From NCBI GenBank assembly GCA_020633235.1, contig JACKEA010000002.1, positions 558,001 through 622,000 of the forward strand: a DNA stretch of 64,000 nucleotides, given 5' to 3'. The stretch is from Polyangiaceae bacterium (lineage in GTDB: Bacteria; Myxococcota_A; Polyangia; Polyangiales; Polyangiaceae). The notes below the pieces were generated by a model. The model searched no databases. It saw only the letters and a program-made list of their open reading frames with translations, and was not told where the DNA came from. Made by a program: the position numbers and the translations under genes. Position 1 is the stretch's first letter, and each line of letters begins with the position of its first letter. Positions 25,377 through 34,807 of the stretch are shown here, piece after piece.

Positions 25377-25730
25377 ATGGCTCCGGACCCTCGCACCCAG
25401 CTCACCGCCGTGCGCGCCCCCCACGGCGCCAAAGACGTCACCCTCACCTTTGGTGACGGTCGCAACTACACGTATCCCAACGGTATTTTGCGAGGCTATT
25501 GCCCCTGCGCGGGGTGCCAGGGGCATGGCGGGGCGATCGTGTTCCAAGCCGGCAACAACGAGGAGCTGCGGGATATCACCCAGGTCGGCAACTACGCCCT
25601 GGGCCTGACCTGGGGCGACAGTCATTCGAGCGGCATCTACTCCTTCCGCTACCTCCGGACCCTGGGCGAGCTGCTCGAGGAGCACGGCACCGACGGCCTG
25701 CGAGAGCTGGGCGAATTGCCCCGCAAATGA
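25377..25730 (+). CDS. DUF971 (GBBH-like N-terminal domain) protein
   Basis: 117 aa from ATG 25377. It matches the DUF971 family: VTLTFGDGRNYTYPNGILRG, then a Cys pair in CPCAGCQGHGG, and YALGLTWGDSHSSGIYSFRY. The same domain forms the zinc-binding N-terminus of gamma-butyrobetaine hydroxylases, and stand-alone forms occur near iron-sulfur or quinone genes. No such neighbours are present. Its stop overlaps the glycosyltransferase start (ATGA), so the two are translated together. Function unknown. Confidence 0.85.
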   Translation: MAPDPRTQLTAVRAPHGAKDVTLTFGDGRNYTYPNGILRGYCPCAGCQGHGGAIVFQAGNNEELRDITQVGNYALGLTWGDSHSSGIYSFRYLRTLGELLEEHGTDGLRELGELPRK

Positions 25731-26701
25731 AGGTCGCCATCGTCTCCACATCGTTTCCCTCGTCGCCGGAGGATCCGGCGGGGCATTTCGTGGAGGCGGA
25801 GGCACTGGAGCTCGCGGAGGAAGGTCACGACGTGACCGTGATCTGTCCTCAGGGTGTTGGTCCGCCGCGGTCACACCGCGGTCCCCTCACCCTGATCGAG
25901 CTGCCCGACGCGGGGGCCTTCGGTTGGCCCGGCGCCGTGGCGCGCCTTCGCGAGCGTCCCCTGCGCACGCTGGGCGCCACGCGCTTCGTCCTCGAGGCCC
26001 GGCGCGTGCTCGCAGATCTCTCGGGGATCGATCGCATCGTGGCCCACTGGCTCGTCCCCGCGGGTTGGCCCATTGCCATCGCGGGCAGCGCTCCCATCGA
26101 GGTCGTAGTGCACGGCACGGACGCGCGGCTCTTGTGCCGAGCGCCGGCGGCGTTTCGCGAGCACGTGCTGGCGTCGCTGATCCGCCGCAAGGCGACGTTC
26201 CGCTTCGTCTCACGAGAGCTGCTGCACGTGCTCGACGCGCACACGACCTTCGACCTCGCGCGCCACAGTCGCGTCGAGCCCTGCGCCCTGAGCCTCGACG
26301 GCGCTCCGACCCACGACCAAGCCCGCTTCGAGCTGGGGCTCGAAGCCCACGAGCGTGTGCTGGTGATCGCCGCCCGGCTGGTGGGCGACAAGCGCGTGGA
26401 CGTCGCCCTGAGCGCGGCAACCCTGGTGCCCGATGCCCGTGTCATCGTCCTGGGCGACGGCCCGGAGCACGAGCGCCTGGCCGAAGCCTTCCCCGGCGCC
26501 GAGCTCCTCGGCCGTCTGCCTCGCTCCGCGGCCCTCACCTGGCTCGCCGCTGCGGACGTCGTGCTCAGCGCCTCGCGTCTGGAAGGCGCGCCCAGCGTGA
26601 TCCGCGAAGCCCGCGCTCTGGGCACTCCCGTCGTGGCCACCCCCGCCGGCGATCTCTCCGGCTGGGCCGAAACCGACCCCGACCTCTGGCTCGTCCGTTA
26701 A
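25727..26701 (+). CDS. GT4-type glycosyltransferase
   Basis: 324 aa. The N-terminal Rossmann half begins MKVAIVSTSFPSSPEDPAGH, the standard GT4 opening. The C-terminal half contains the donor-binding segment RLEGAPSVIREARALGTPVV, matching the E-x7-E region of GT-B enzymes. It should transfer a sugar from a nucleotide donor, probably at the cytoplasmic face for envelope polysaccharide or glycolipid. At 324 aa it is short for GT4 (usually 360-400), with compact linkers. Start ATG 25727 lies in the stop of the DUF971 gene. Acceptor unknown. Confidence 0.88.
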   Translation: MKVAIVSTSFPSSPEDPAGHFVEAEALELAEEGHDVTVICPQGVGPPRSHRGPLTLIELPDAGAFGWPGAVARLRERPLRTLGATRFVLEARRVLADLSGIDRIVAHWLVPAGWPIAIAGSAPIEVVVHGTDARLLCRAPAAFREHVLASLIRRKATFRFVSRELLHVLDAHTTFDLARHSRVEPCALSLDGAPTHDQARFELGLEAHERVLVIAARLVGDKRVDVALSAATLVPDARVIVLGDGPEHERLAEAFPGAELLGRLPRSAALTWLAAADVVLSASRLEGAPSVIREARALGTPVVATPAGDLSGWAETDPDLWLVR

Positions 26702-26800
26702 CCGCTCAGCAACTCACAACGCGCCCGCCGCGTCGTGGATTGCGTAGTCGTAGCTCAGCCGCGCGTGGGCACCAGCCTCCGAACGCGACAGCTCTCGTCG

Positions 26801-26986
26801 CCCCCGCTCCCGCCCCCTGCTCCCGCTCCCGCTCCCGCTCCTGCTCCTGCTCCTGCTCCTGCTCCCGCTCCTGCCCCTGCTCCCTGCTCCCTCCTGCTCC
26901 CGCTCCTGCTCCCGCTCCTGCTCCCTCCCGCTCCCGCTCCCGCTCCCGCTCCCGCTCCCGCTCCCGCTCCCGCTCCCGCTCCCGCG
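26801..26986. repeat. Hexanucleotide tract (CTCCCG/CTCCTG)n
   Basis: About 185 bp of imperfect CTCCCG and CTCCTG hexamers; the right third (about 26925-26986) is almost pure (CTCCCG)10. The minus strand reads GGGAGCGGGAGCGGGAGC, a run of GGG triplets with 3-nt loops that fits the G-quadruplex pattern. All reading frames through it give only Pro-Ala, Arg-Ser or Gly-Ser/Arg-Glu dipeptide-like strings, so it is not coding. Confidence 0.9.
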
Positions 26987-26991
26987 TTTGA

Positions 26992-27020
26992 GCGGGGCGC
27001 ACCTCGACGGCGCGCCCCGC
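26992..27020 (-). terminator. GC-rich hairpin after the four-helix-bundle gene
   Basis: GCGGGGCGC and GCGCCCCGC form a perfect 9-bp stem with an 11-nt loop, 22 nt past the minus-strand stop at 27043. There is no T-run, so its action as a terminator is a guess. Confidence 0.4.
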
Positions 27021-27042
27021 ACGGTCGCCCCTTGGCAGCCGT

Positions 27043-27384
27043 TCATCTCGCATCGTCGCGCGCCCGAGAGTGCGCAAGACGATGCAACGTGCCGATGATC
27101 TTCTGCGAGCGATCCTCGAAGCCAGGCTCCAGCGGCGGCAGGTACCGAAGCCGGACGCTGACCTCGAGCGCCGCGTAGCTTTCGCGCATCTCGCCCAGCG
27201 CAATGGTGTACTTGGCGCTCTTGTTGCGGCCGCGCGCATCCATGCCTTCGGCGGTGTTGAGCACGACCGAGCGCGATGCCCGCCGAAGCTGCCGCGCGAG
27301 ATCGGGATCGTGTCGTTCGATGCGCGGGATGAGCCTTGCGAGCTCTTCGAGCCAGTCCAGCATGTCCGAGTAGATTCTGAGCAT
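27043..27384 (-). CDS. Four-helix-bundle protein (S23 / 23S rRNA IVS-protein family)
   Basis: 113 aa from ATG 27384, preceded by GGAGAGAG. The family core is plain: LARQLRRASRSVVLNTAEGM, then a Ser/Lys pair, YTIALGEMRESYAALEVSVR and a final amphipathic helix. Members are small four-helix bundles first found inside 23S rRNA intervening sequences and now known as scattered stand-alone genes; the biochemical role is not established. The N-terminal helix is shorter than usual. The gene sits at the edge of a zone filled with scrambled copies of its own 5' half, so it may be the one intact member of a locally duplicated set. Confidence 0.85.
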   Translation of the reverse strand: MLRIYSDMLDWLEELARLIPRIERHDPDLARQLRRASRSVVLNTAEGMDARGRNKSAKYTIALGEMRESYAALEVSVRLRYLPPLEPGFEDRSQKIIGTLHRLAHSRARDDAR

Positions 27385-28317
27385 TGCTCTCTCCGGGTTC
27401 TCCGCCCGCGCCCGCTGCGCGAGGGGTGTCCCACCCTCACCGGCGAGTCGCAGGCGGGGTCCAGGCTGGCTGCGTCAGCAGCCACCGGCGAAGCCGGCTT
27501 GGCCTGGACGCCGCCGAGCACGCCGGCCTGTCCACGCCGCGCCTCGAAGCGACGCGAACATTCAGCACAACGCGCCGAACCACACTGTTCCCCGGCGTCC
27601 CTGCCCCCCGCCCGAGCTCCCGCTCCGCTCCCCCCTTGCGTTTGAGCCCCACCTCGTCCGCCCCTTGCGCGCCTCCTGAGAATCGACGCGATGACATTCA
27701 TCTTCGCACGAACGCGCCATCCAGCGGCGGCGCGAACACGTCCGAGTAGATTCTGCGCATCTGCCCAGCGCAATGGTGTACTGGCGCGTTCTTGTTGCCC
27801 GCGCCATCACTGCGCGAGGCGGTGTCCCGACCCTCATGCCGGCGAGTCGCAGGCGGGGTCGTTCGATGCGCGGGATGGCAGGCTGGCTGCGTTCAGCCAG
27901 TCCAGCATGCCACCTGGCATTGCTCTCTCCGCTTCTCCGCCCGCCCCACTGCGCGACGCCGCCGAGTCGCGCCGGTGGCTGCGTCAGCAGCCACCGGCGA
28001 GCGGCTTGGCCTGGACGCCGCCTGTCCAATCGCCCGCGCCTCGAAGCGACGACGCGGACATCCACCTCGCACAACGCGCCATCCAACCACGCGAACACGT
28101 CCGAGTAGATTCTGAGCATTGTGCTCTCCGGGTTCTCCGCCCGCGCCACTGCGCGAGGGTCCCACCCTCACCGGCGTGTCCCTCCCCGGTAGGCTCGGAC
28201 AGCCCTGAGCGAAGCCCCCTGTCCAATCGCCCGCGCCTCGAAGCGACGCGAACATCCACCTCGCACAAAGCGCCGTTCCCCAGCGCCCCCCCCGAGCATT
28301 GTGCCCCCCGCTCGCGC
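27385..28317. repeat. Mosaic of degenerate four-helix-bundle gene fragments and short repeats
   Basis: No intact gene. Several blocks recur in shuffled order. (a) GTCCGAGTAGATTCTG, the antisense of the neighbouring gene's first codons, occurs at about 27366, 27740 and 28102. (b) GCGCCTCGAAGCGACG with the following GAACATCCACCTCGCACAA occurs with variations at about 27540, 28036 and 28233. (c) GGCTGCGTCAGCAGCCACCG occurs at 27470 and 27979. (d) CAGCGCAATGGTGTACT occurs in the gene at 27196 and again at 27768. (e) CCAGTCCAGCATG occurs in the gene and at 27898. The order of pieces relative to the intact gene is broken by deletions and inserted repeat blocks. It looks like repeated duplication and recombination, or gene decay. 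Confidence 0.75.
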
Positions 28318-28425
28318 ATGAGCCACAGCGCGGATCCCTTCTCCGCCAACATCCTGAGCAGCCAGTACCACGTGTACCTGCTGCAAGCGCGTGGCGTCGT
28401 CTCCCGCGGCGGCGCGGCGTTCTGA
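28318..28425 (+). CDS. Possible 35-aa small protein or gene remnant
   Basis: ATG 28318 opens a 35-residue frame beginning MSHSADPFSANILSSQYHVY and ending in a basic, Gly-rich tail. Composition is less biased than the surrounding repeats (Asn, Ile, Tyr, His present), which is why it is listed. There is no Shine-Dalgarno sequence and no recognised family. It may be the 5' remnant of a lost gene. Confidence 0.25.
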   Translation: MSHSADPFSANILSSQYHVYLLQARGVVSRGGAAF

Positions 28426-28445
28426 GCCTGTTCCGCGCCTACCTA

Positions 28446-28506
28446 CCGCCCGCATCCGCATCCGCGGTTCGCACCCGCATCCGCATCCGCACCCGCATCC
28501 GCCCCC
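28446..28506. repeat. Hexanucleotide tract (CGCATC/CGCACC)n
   Basis: Imperfect CGCATC and CGCACC hexamers over about 60 bp, e.g. CCGCATCCGCATCCGCACCC. This is a second, unrelated simple-sequence tract flanking the mosaic zone on its right side; non-coding. Confidence 0.8.
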
Positions 28507-28559
28507 GCAACGACGCGACGGGCATCGCGCCGTCCCAACCCCAAAACAAAAATCGACGT

Positions 28560-29081
28560 TCAGCCGGCGACTACCCTCGGCAAGAGCTCGGCAAAACTGC
28601 ACGGCTCCGTGCGAGCGTCGAGCTGCGGCAAGATGATCTTGTCGAGGCCGAGCCGCACGGCCTTGGTGGAGCCGGGCAACGTGAACACCAAGGTCGTCTT
28701 GCACAGCGCGGCTTCGGCCCGGGACTGAATGGTGGACGCGCCGATGTCCGCATACGAGAGGTAGCGGAACAGCTCGCCAAATCCGGGGATCGGCTTGGTG
28801 ACGAGGGGCGCAAGCGCTTCCGGCGTCACGTCCCGCGCGGTGATGCCGGTACCTCCCGTTGCGATCACGACCGCGATGTTCGGATCTTCGATCCACTCCA
28901 CGAGCTGCGCGCGGAGCTTGTCGACGTCGTCGGGGAGCAACGCGCGACTGGCCACGACGTGCCCCGCCCCTTCGAGCGCTTCCACCAAGGTGCCACCGCT
29001 GGTGTCCGTCTCCAGCGTCCGAGTGTCACTGACGGTGAGAACGGCGATGCTGAGCGGGATGAACGTGCGGTCCGACGGCAT
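28560..29081 (-). CDS. moaB: MoaB/MogA-type molybdenum cofactor protein
   Basis: 173 aa from ATG 29081; GTG 29090 three codons upstream is an alternative. The molybdopterin-binding motif ATGGTGITARDVTPEAL is intact, and FGELFRYLSYADIGASTIQS with LPGSTKAVRLGLDKIILPQL and DARTEPCSF follow the E. coli MoaB pattern closely. The family adenylylates molybdopterin before metal insertion (MogA activity) or has a related role (MoaB of E. coli is dispensable). No other molybdenum cofactor gene lies in the window. It is convergent with nothing on its left, ending beside the repeat zone, and divergent from a membrane protein on its right. Confidence 0.9.
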   Translation of the reverse strand: MPSDRTFIPLSIAVLTVSDTRTLETDTSGGTLVEALEGAGHVVASRALLPDDVDKLRAQLVEWIEDPNIAVVIATGGTGITARDVTPEALAPLVTKPIPGFGELFRYLSYADIGASTIQSRAEAALCKTTLVFTLPGSTKAVRLGLDKIILPQLDARTEPCSFAELLPRVVAG

Positions 29082-29164
29082 GGGGGTCACATTAGAGCAG
29101 GCCAGGACGCAGGCAACCGATTTCCCGAGCGGCCGGAGGTGGCGGATTTGCTACCATCGCGCCG

Positions 29165-29967
29165 ATGCAACCTCCCTGGCAGGCCGAGGCTCCGGCCCAA
29201 GACGTAGGGTATGCCCCAGGCCCTGGCTCGAGCCGCGGCGTCAGCGTGATCGACGCCGTCAAGGCGGTGTTCGAGGACCCGGAGTGGAAGCACAACGTGA
29301 TGTTCGCGGTGATCTTCATGGTCATCCCGATCGCCGGCCCCATCGCCATGGCCGGCTGGTTTTGCGAGGCCCAGCAGCGCCTGGTGCGACGTCACCCCCA
29401 GCCCATCCCGTACATCGACTTCTCGGATTTCGGTGAGTACCTCCGGCGCGGGCTGACGGTGTTCCTGGTGCAGATCGTGATGACCATCCCGGTGCTGATC
29501 ATCGTGTATGGCTTCATCGCCCTGGCGGCCGTTGGCACCGCCGGCGTGATCGCCGCCACGGACGAGCCCGCCATCGGCATCGCCGTCGGCGGCCTGCTCG
29601 GCTTGATCGCCTTGATGGTGATGCTCGGCGTCAGCGCCTTCGTAAACGCCGCCCAAACCCGCGCGGAGCTCACGGAGAATTTCAGCGAAGCCCTGAGCAT
29701 GGGCAAGGTGTTCGCCTACGGCAAGGCCACCTTCTGGCGGGTGATGATCAAGAACTTCGCGTTCATGTTCGTGGCCGTGGGCATCGTGCTCTTGGGCATG
29801 ATGCTCTGCTACGTCGGCATCTACCCCGCGGCGATCGTGCTGCAGATCGCAGCGATGCGGCTGCGCTTCATGATCTACGACGATTACCTCGCCCGCGGCG
29901 GCGAGCCGATCCCCGTGAAGCCGGCGCAGCTCTTGCCGTCGGAAGCTCGAGCCCAGGCGCAGGGGGC

Positions 29968-29980
<13 letters not shown>
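29165..29980 (+). CDS. DUF4013 family multi-pass membrane protein
   Basis: 271 aa with a 30-residue Pro-rich N-terminus and about five or six hydrophobic segments, including VMFAVIFMVIPIAGPIAMAG, LIIVYGFIALAAVGTAGVIA and FMFVAVGIVLLGMMLCYVGI. The layout and the Y-I-D-F-x-x-F-G-E-Y-L-x-x-G segment match DUF4013, an integral inner-membrane family of unknown function common in archaea and myxobacteria. Its last 13 nt overlap the gamma-glutamyltransferase start, suggesting a two-gene unit. Confidence 0.8.
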
Positions 29981-31758
<1,778 letters not shown>

Positions 31759-31776
31759 GCCTCGAGGCTCATCTGG

Positions 31777-31799
31777 ATGTCGGGGCGGCGCGAGCCCGC
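31777..31799. repeat. Dispersed intergenic element, copy 3, beside a palindrome
   Basis: ATGTCGGGGCGGCGCGAGCC lies in the 43-bp gap between convergent stops. Just before it GAGCCTCGAGGCTC (31757-31770) is a perfect 14-bp palindrome starting within the ggt stop codon. The two together probably form a bidirectional transcription stop. Confidence 0.55.
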
Positions 31800-31801
31800 T
31801 C

Positions 31802-32683
31802 TCAGTGCAGCGTGCCGGCGATGGAAAGCGTCGGAATGTAGACCTTGTCTTCTTCGTCCGGACCGCTGCCCGAGTACTTGAGGCTGGCGTAGAGGAAGCG
31901 AAACTCGGGGCCGATGCTCCATTGATCGGAGATCCAGAAGTCGTACCCCAGACCGATGCCGAAGGCAGGCCCCGTGGCGCTCTCGCTCTGGTAGGTGGTC
32001 CCGCCAGAGTCGTATTGGGAATTGCCCGAGGCGTATCCGACGTAGCCTTGGAGGTAGAACCCGCTCGTCGGATCGAAGTAGTACTGAATGAAGGGACCCA
32101 CGGAGCTCACGTTCACGGTGGTGTTGCTCGTGCTCCGGCTCACGCCGTTGATCTCCACGTCCGGTTCGGCAAACGCGTGCCCGAGCAGCATGCCACCGAT
32201 CACGAGCCCCGGCGCCGGAGTCCCGCCGATCGCGAGCTGAAACACGGCACCGTTGCCCTTGATCTTTTCATCTTGGTTGGTTTCCGTGAGCGTCGACTCG
32301 AGATTCAGGTGCGCGTATCCGAGGGCGAGGCGCAGATAGAACCCATCGTGCTCGTGCACGCCCTCCGGAGGCGGAGGCGGTGGCGCCGGGGGCGGCGCGT
32401 AGTACGCCGGCTGCTGCGGAGGAGGATAGGCGCCGGGCTGCGCCGGATAACCGGGCTGCGCCGGATAACCGGGCTGCGCCGGATAGCCGGGCTGCGCCGT
32501 CCCCGCGGGCGGCGGCGGTGGCGGCGGTGGCGGCGGGACCGGCGGCGGAGCGGCCTCCGGAGGAGCTGCAGAGGGAGCGGCCGTTGGCTCGGCAGGCGCA
32601 GGCTCGCCTTGCGCGCTTGCTGCCGAAGTGATCGTCAACGTCACGCCGATGCCCAGCAACGAAACCAAACCTAGCTTGCGCAT
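31802..32683 (-). CDS. Outer-membrane beta-barrel protein with Pro/Gln-rich linker
   Basis: 293 aa from ATG 32683, with AAGGCGG upstream. The signal peptide ends in TSAASA-Q. Residues about 24-110 are Pro/Ala/Gly/Gln-rich and contain four GYPAQP repeats. The remaining 180 residues alternate hydrophobic and polar and rich in Gly/Tyr (HDGFYLRLALGYAHLN, GFYLQGYVGYASGNSQY, GPAFGIGLGYDFWIS), as in eight-stranded outer-membrane barrels of the OmpA/OmpW size class. The final residue is His rather than the common Phe. Structural or porin-like role; ligand unknown. Confidence 0.75.
   Translation of the reverse strand: MRKLGLVSLLGIGVTLTITSAASAQGEPAPAEPTAAPSAAPPEAAPPPVPPPPPPPPPPAGTAQPGYPAQPGYPAQPGYPAQPGAYPPPQQPAYYAPPPAPPPPPPEGVHEHDGFYLRLALGYAHLNLESTLTETNQDEKIKGNGAVFQLAIGGTPAPGLVIGGMLLGHAFAEPDVEINGVSRSTSNTTVNVSSVGPFIQYYFDPTSGFYLQGYVGYASGNSQYDSGGTTYQSESATGPAFGIGLGYDFWISDQWSIGPEFRFLYASLKYSGSGPDEEDKVYIPTLSIAGTLH
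32433..32500. repeat. 18-bp tandem repeat inside a coding region
   Basis: CCGGGCTGCGCCGGATAA is repeated 3.8 times with one base change, encoding GYPAQP on the minus strand. Its length is a multiple of three, so copy-number change would keep frame. Confidence 0.9.
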
Positions 32684-32756
32684 CTGAACCGCCTTTGAGA
32701 CGGGAGGCTCTCCCGAATCCGCTCCGGGGGTCAATGACGATGGCTGGGACGCGGGC

Positions 32757-33632
32757 TCACTCCAAGAGCTCCGCGCGCCGTTCGAGCAGCTTCTTCCGCT
32801 CGTCCGCCGTCACGCTGGGGTACTTGAGCCCCATGCTCTTGAGCGTGCGCACGACGATGTCCGCCACCACGCGTCGCATGAAGGGCTTGTCGTCCGCCGG
32901 GATCGAGTACCACGGCGCCCACGGCCGGCTCGTCTGGTTGAGGGCCTCCTCGTAGGCATCCATGTACGCGTCCCAGTGCTTGCGCTCTTCCACGTCCGTC
33001 GCGGAAAACTTCCAGTTGGCTTCCGGATCGTCGATGCGATCCAGAAACCGCTGACGCTGCTCGTCCCGAGATACGTTGAGCCAGAACTTCAGCACGCGGG
33101 TGCCGTTGTCGACCCAGTGCTTCTCGATCGAGCGAATGGAGTCGTAGCGCTGCTTCCACAGCTTCTTCTCGTCGATCGGCTCGGGCAGCTTCTGATAGCG
33201 GAGGAACTCCGGGTGCACGCGCACCACGAGCACCTCTTCGTAGTGGCTACGGTTGAAGATGCCGATGCGCCCGCGCTCGGGAAGGGCGCGGTAGATGCGC
33301 CACATGAAGTCGTGATCCAGGGCTTCTTCCGACGGCTTCTTGAAGCTGTACACCTGGCACCCGGCGGGGTTCACGCCGCTCATCACCGCGCGGATGGTGC
33401 CGTCCTTGCCGGCCGCGTCCATGGCCTGGAACACGAGCAAGAGAGAGTAGCGATCGTGCGCGTAGAGCTGCTGTTGCAGCTCCCGCATCTGCTTGATCTG
33501 TTTCTTCAGCTGCTTCTTGTTCTGGTGCTTGTCCGCCATGCTCTTGGGCGGCTGGGTCTTGGCCTTGTCCACCCGAAAGCTGCCGTCGAAGGGCACCAGG
33601 TACGGGCTTTCCACGGGTTCGTGCTTCGCCAT
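32757..33632 (-). CDS. PPK2-family polyphosphate:nucleotide phosphotransferase
   Basis: 291 aa from ATG 33632 (GTG 33641 is possible). The Walker A region FQAMDAAGKDGTIRAVMSG, Walker B FNRSHYEEVLVVRVHPE and lid residues in DDPEANWKFSATDVEERKHW are intact. The chain follows the pattern of short PPK2 enzymes, most like the class III group that phosphorylates both AMP and ADP; this class call is by resemblance only. The enzyme makes or uses polyphosphate to interconvert nucleotides in the cytoplasm. It is a single-gene unit, divergent from a lipoprotein gene. Confidence 0.92.
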   Translation of the reverse strand: MAKHEPVESPYLVPFDGSFRVDKAKTQPPKSMADKHQNKKQLKKQIKQMRELQQQLYAHDRYSLLLVFQAMDAAGKDGTIRAVMSGVNPAGCQVYSFKKPSEEALDHDFMWRIYRALPERGRIGIFNRSHYEEVLVVRVHPEFLRYQKLPEPIDEKKLWKQRYDSIRSIEKHWVDNGTRVLKFWLNVSRDEQRQRFLDRIDDPEANWKFSATDVEERKHWDAYMDAYEEALNQTSRPWAPWYSIPADDKPFMRRVVADIVVRTLKSMGLKYPSVTADERKKLLERRAELLE

Positions 33633-33703
33633 GCGGGTCACAGTACTGAGCCGCCCCGCGACTCACAATCCTTCGCTTTGCAGGCGAAGGTCGGCCGCGG
33701 CGC

Positions 33704-33728
33704 GGAGCCAGCGCGCCGCACCGACATT
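33704..33728. repeat. Dispersed intergenic element, copy 4 (divergent gap)
   Basis: On the minus strand GAATGTCGGTGCGGCGCGC matches the element. Unlike the other copies it lies between two start codons. A 7-bp hairpin CCTTCGC-TTTGCAG-GCGAAGG (33670-33690) precedes it. Confidence 0.5.
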
Positions 33729-33795
33729 CAGCTGCTCGGGGAAGCTCTCGGGGCGTGTGCTTGACGCCGATTCGGGAGAGTGCGACCGGCAAGGC

Positions 33796-34806
33796 ATGCG
33801 CCGGTTGGAACAGGCAGCCTGGATCGCCCTCGCGGCCCTCGGCATCGCGCTCCCCATGGCGTGCGGCTCTCGAACCGGGTTGCCCGATCGCGCCTCCGCG
33901 GACGCCAGCACCGGGCAGGACGCGGGCTTCGATCACAGCGTGCCCCCGGTGGATGCCTCCGAGGATCAGGACGCCGCGGACGCCGACGACGGCGACGGCA
34001 ACGTCGTGTTCAAGGACGTGAAGTTCGACGGCCTCGCGCCCTGCGATCCCAACGCCCTGTTCGTGTACCTGGTGACGGAGGAGTCGACACTCTATCGCTA
34101 CGATCCGAGCAAGGGCACGCTGTTCAACGTGGGCAAGCTCGACTGCCCCACCAACGGCTCGCCGTTCTCCATGGGCGTGAGCCGCTCGGGCATCGCCTAC
34201 ATCCTGCATCGGCCGCTGTCGCCCACGGGCTCGAACCCACCCGGGCAGCTGTACGCCGCCAGCGTGGAGACGGCCGCCTGCGTGGCCACCGAGTTCGTCC
34301 CGGGCCAGCAGGGCTTCGGCCTGTTCGGAATGGGCTTCGCGCTGGACGACGACGGCATGGGAGAGACGCTGTACGTGGCAGCCGGCAGTCAACCGGCGAA
34401 TCAGGTCAACGGTCTCGGCAGCATCGACCTGACGACCTACGGCCTCGATTTCGTCGGCCCCTTCATAGCGGCGCCGGGCGACCGCATGGAGCTCACCAGC
34501 TCCGACGACGGCAGTCTGTACGGCTACTTCGTGGACTCGAACAGCACCGGCGGTGGCTCGGTGGTGAGCATCGACAAGCACACCGGCGCCATCCTCGACG
34601 TGGTGCCGGTCTCGGTGCAGGGCGACGCCAGCGCCTTCGCCTTCGCCTATTGGGGCGGGGACTTCTACATCTTCACGGCGCCGTTGAACGGCAAGACCAC
34701 CATCACCCGCTACCGACCGACGGACGGCACGCTGAAGGTGGTCGGCAGCGTGCCCCAGGCCGTGGTGGGCGCCGGCGTCTCCACCTGTACGCCCAGCAAG
34801 AGCTGA
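33796..34806 (+). CDS. Lipoprotein with beta-propeller-like repeats
   Basis: 336 aa from ATG 33796. The lipobox is LPMAC. An Asp-rich linker follows (DASEDQDAADADDGDGN). The rest has repeated short blocks of the type L-Y-R-Y-D-P-x-K-G-T-L-F-x-V-G, VVSIDKHTGAILDVVPV and ITRYRPTDGTLKVVG, each ending in a V-G or V-P turn. This suggests a WD/PQQ-like propeller of four to six blades. Cysteines may pair. It is a typical myxobacterial surface or periplasmic lipoprotein, role unknown. The next gene starts 2 nt after its stop, so the two may share a message. Confidence 0.75.
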   Translation: MRRLEQAAWIALAALGIALPMACGSRTGLPDRASADASTGQDAGFDHSVPPVDASEDQDAADADDGDGNVVFKDVKFDGLAPCDPNALFVYLVTEESTLYRYDPSKGTLFNVGKLDCPTNGSPFSMGVSRSGIAYILHRPLSPTGSNPPGQLYAASVETAACVATEFVPGQQGFGLFGMGFALDDDGMGETLYVAAGSQPANQVNGLGSIDLTTYGLDFVGPFIAAPGDRMELTSSDDGSLYGYFVDSNSTGGGSVVSIDKHTGAILDVVPVSVQGDASAFAFAYWGGDFYIFTAPLNGKTTITRYRPTDGTLKVVGSVPQAVVGAGVSTCTPSKS

Positions 34807-34807
34807 C

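Noticed and set aside
26735..27178. Pro-Ala dipeptide-repeat protein across the hexamer tract
   Set aside because: All frames of the tract are open because the hexamers contain no stops. There is no start signal, and it runs antisense into the four-helix-bundle gene.
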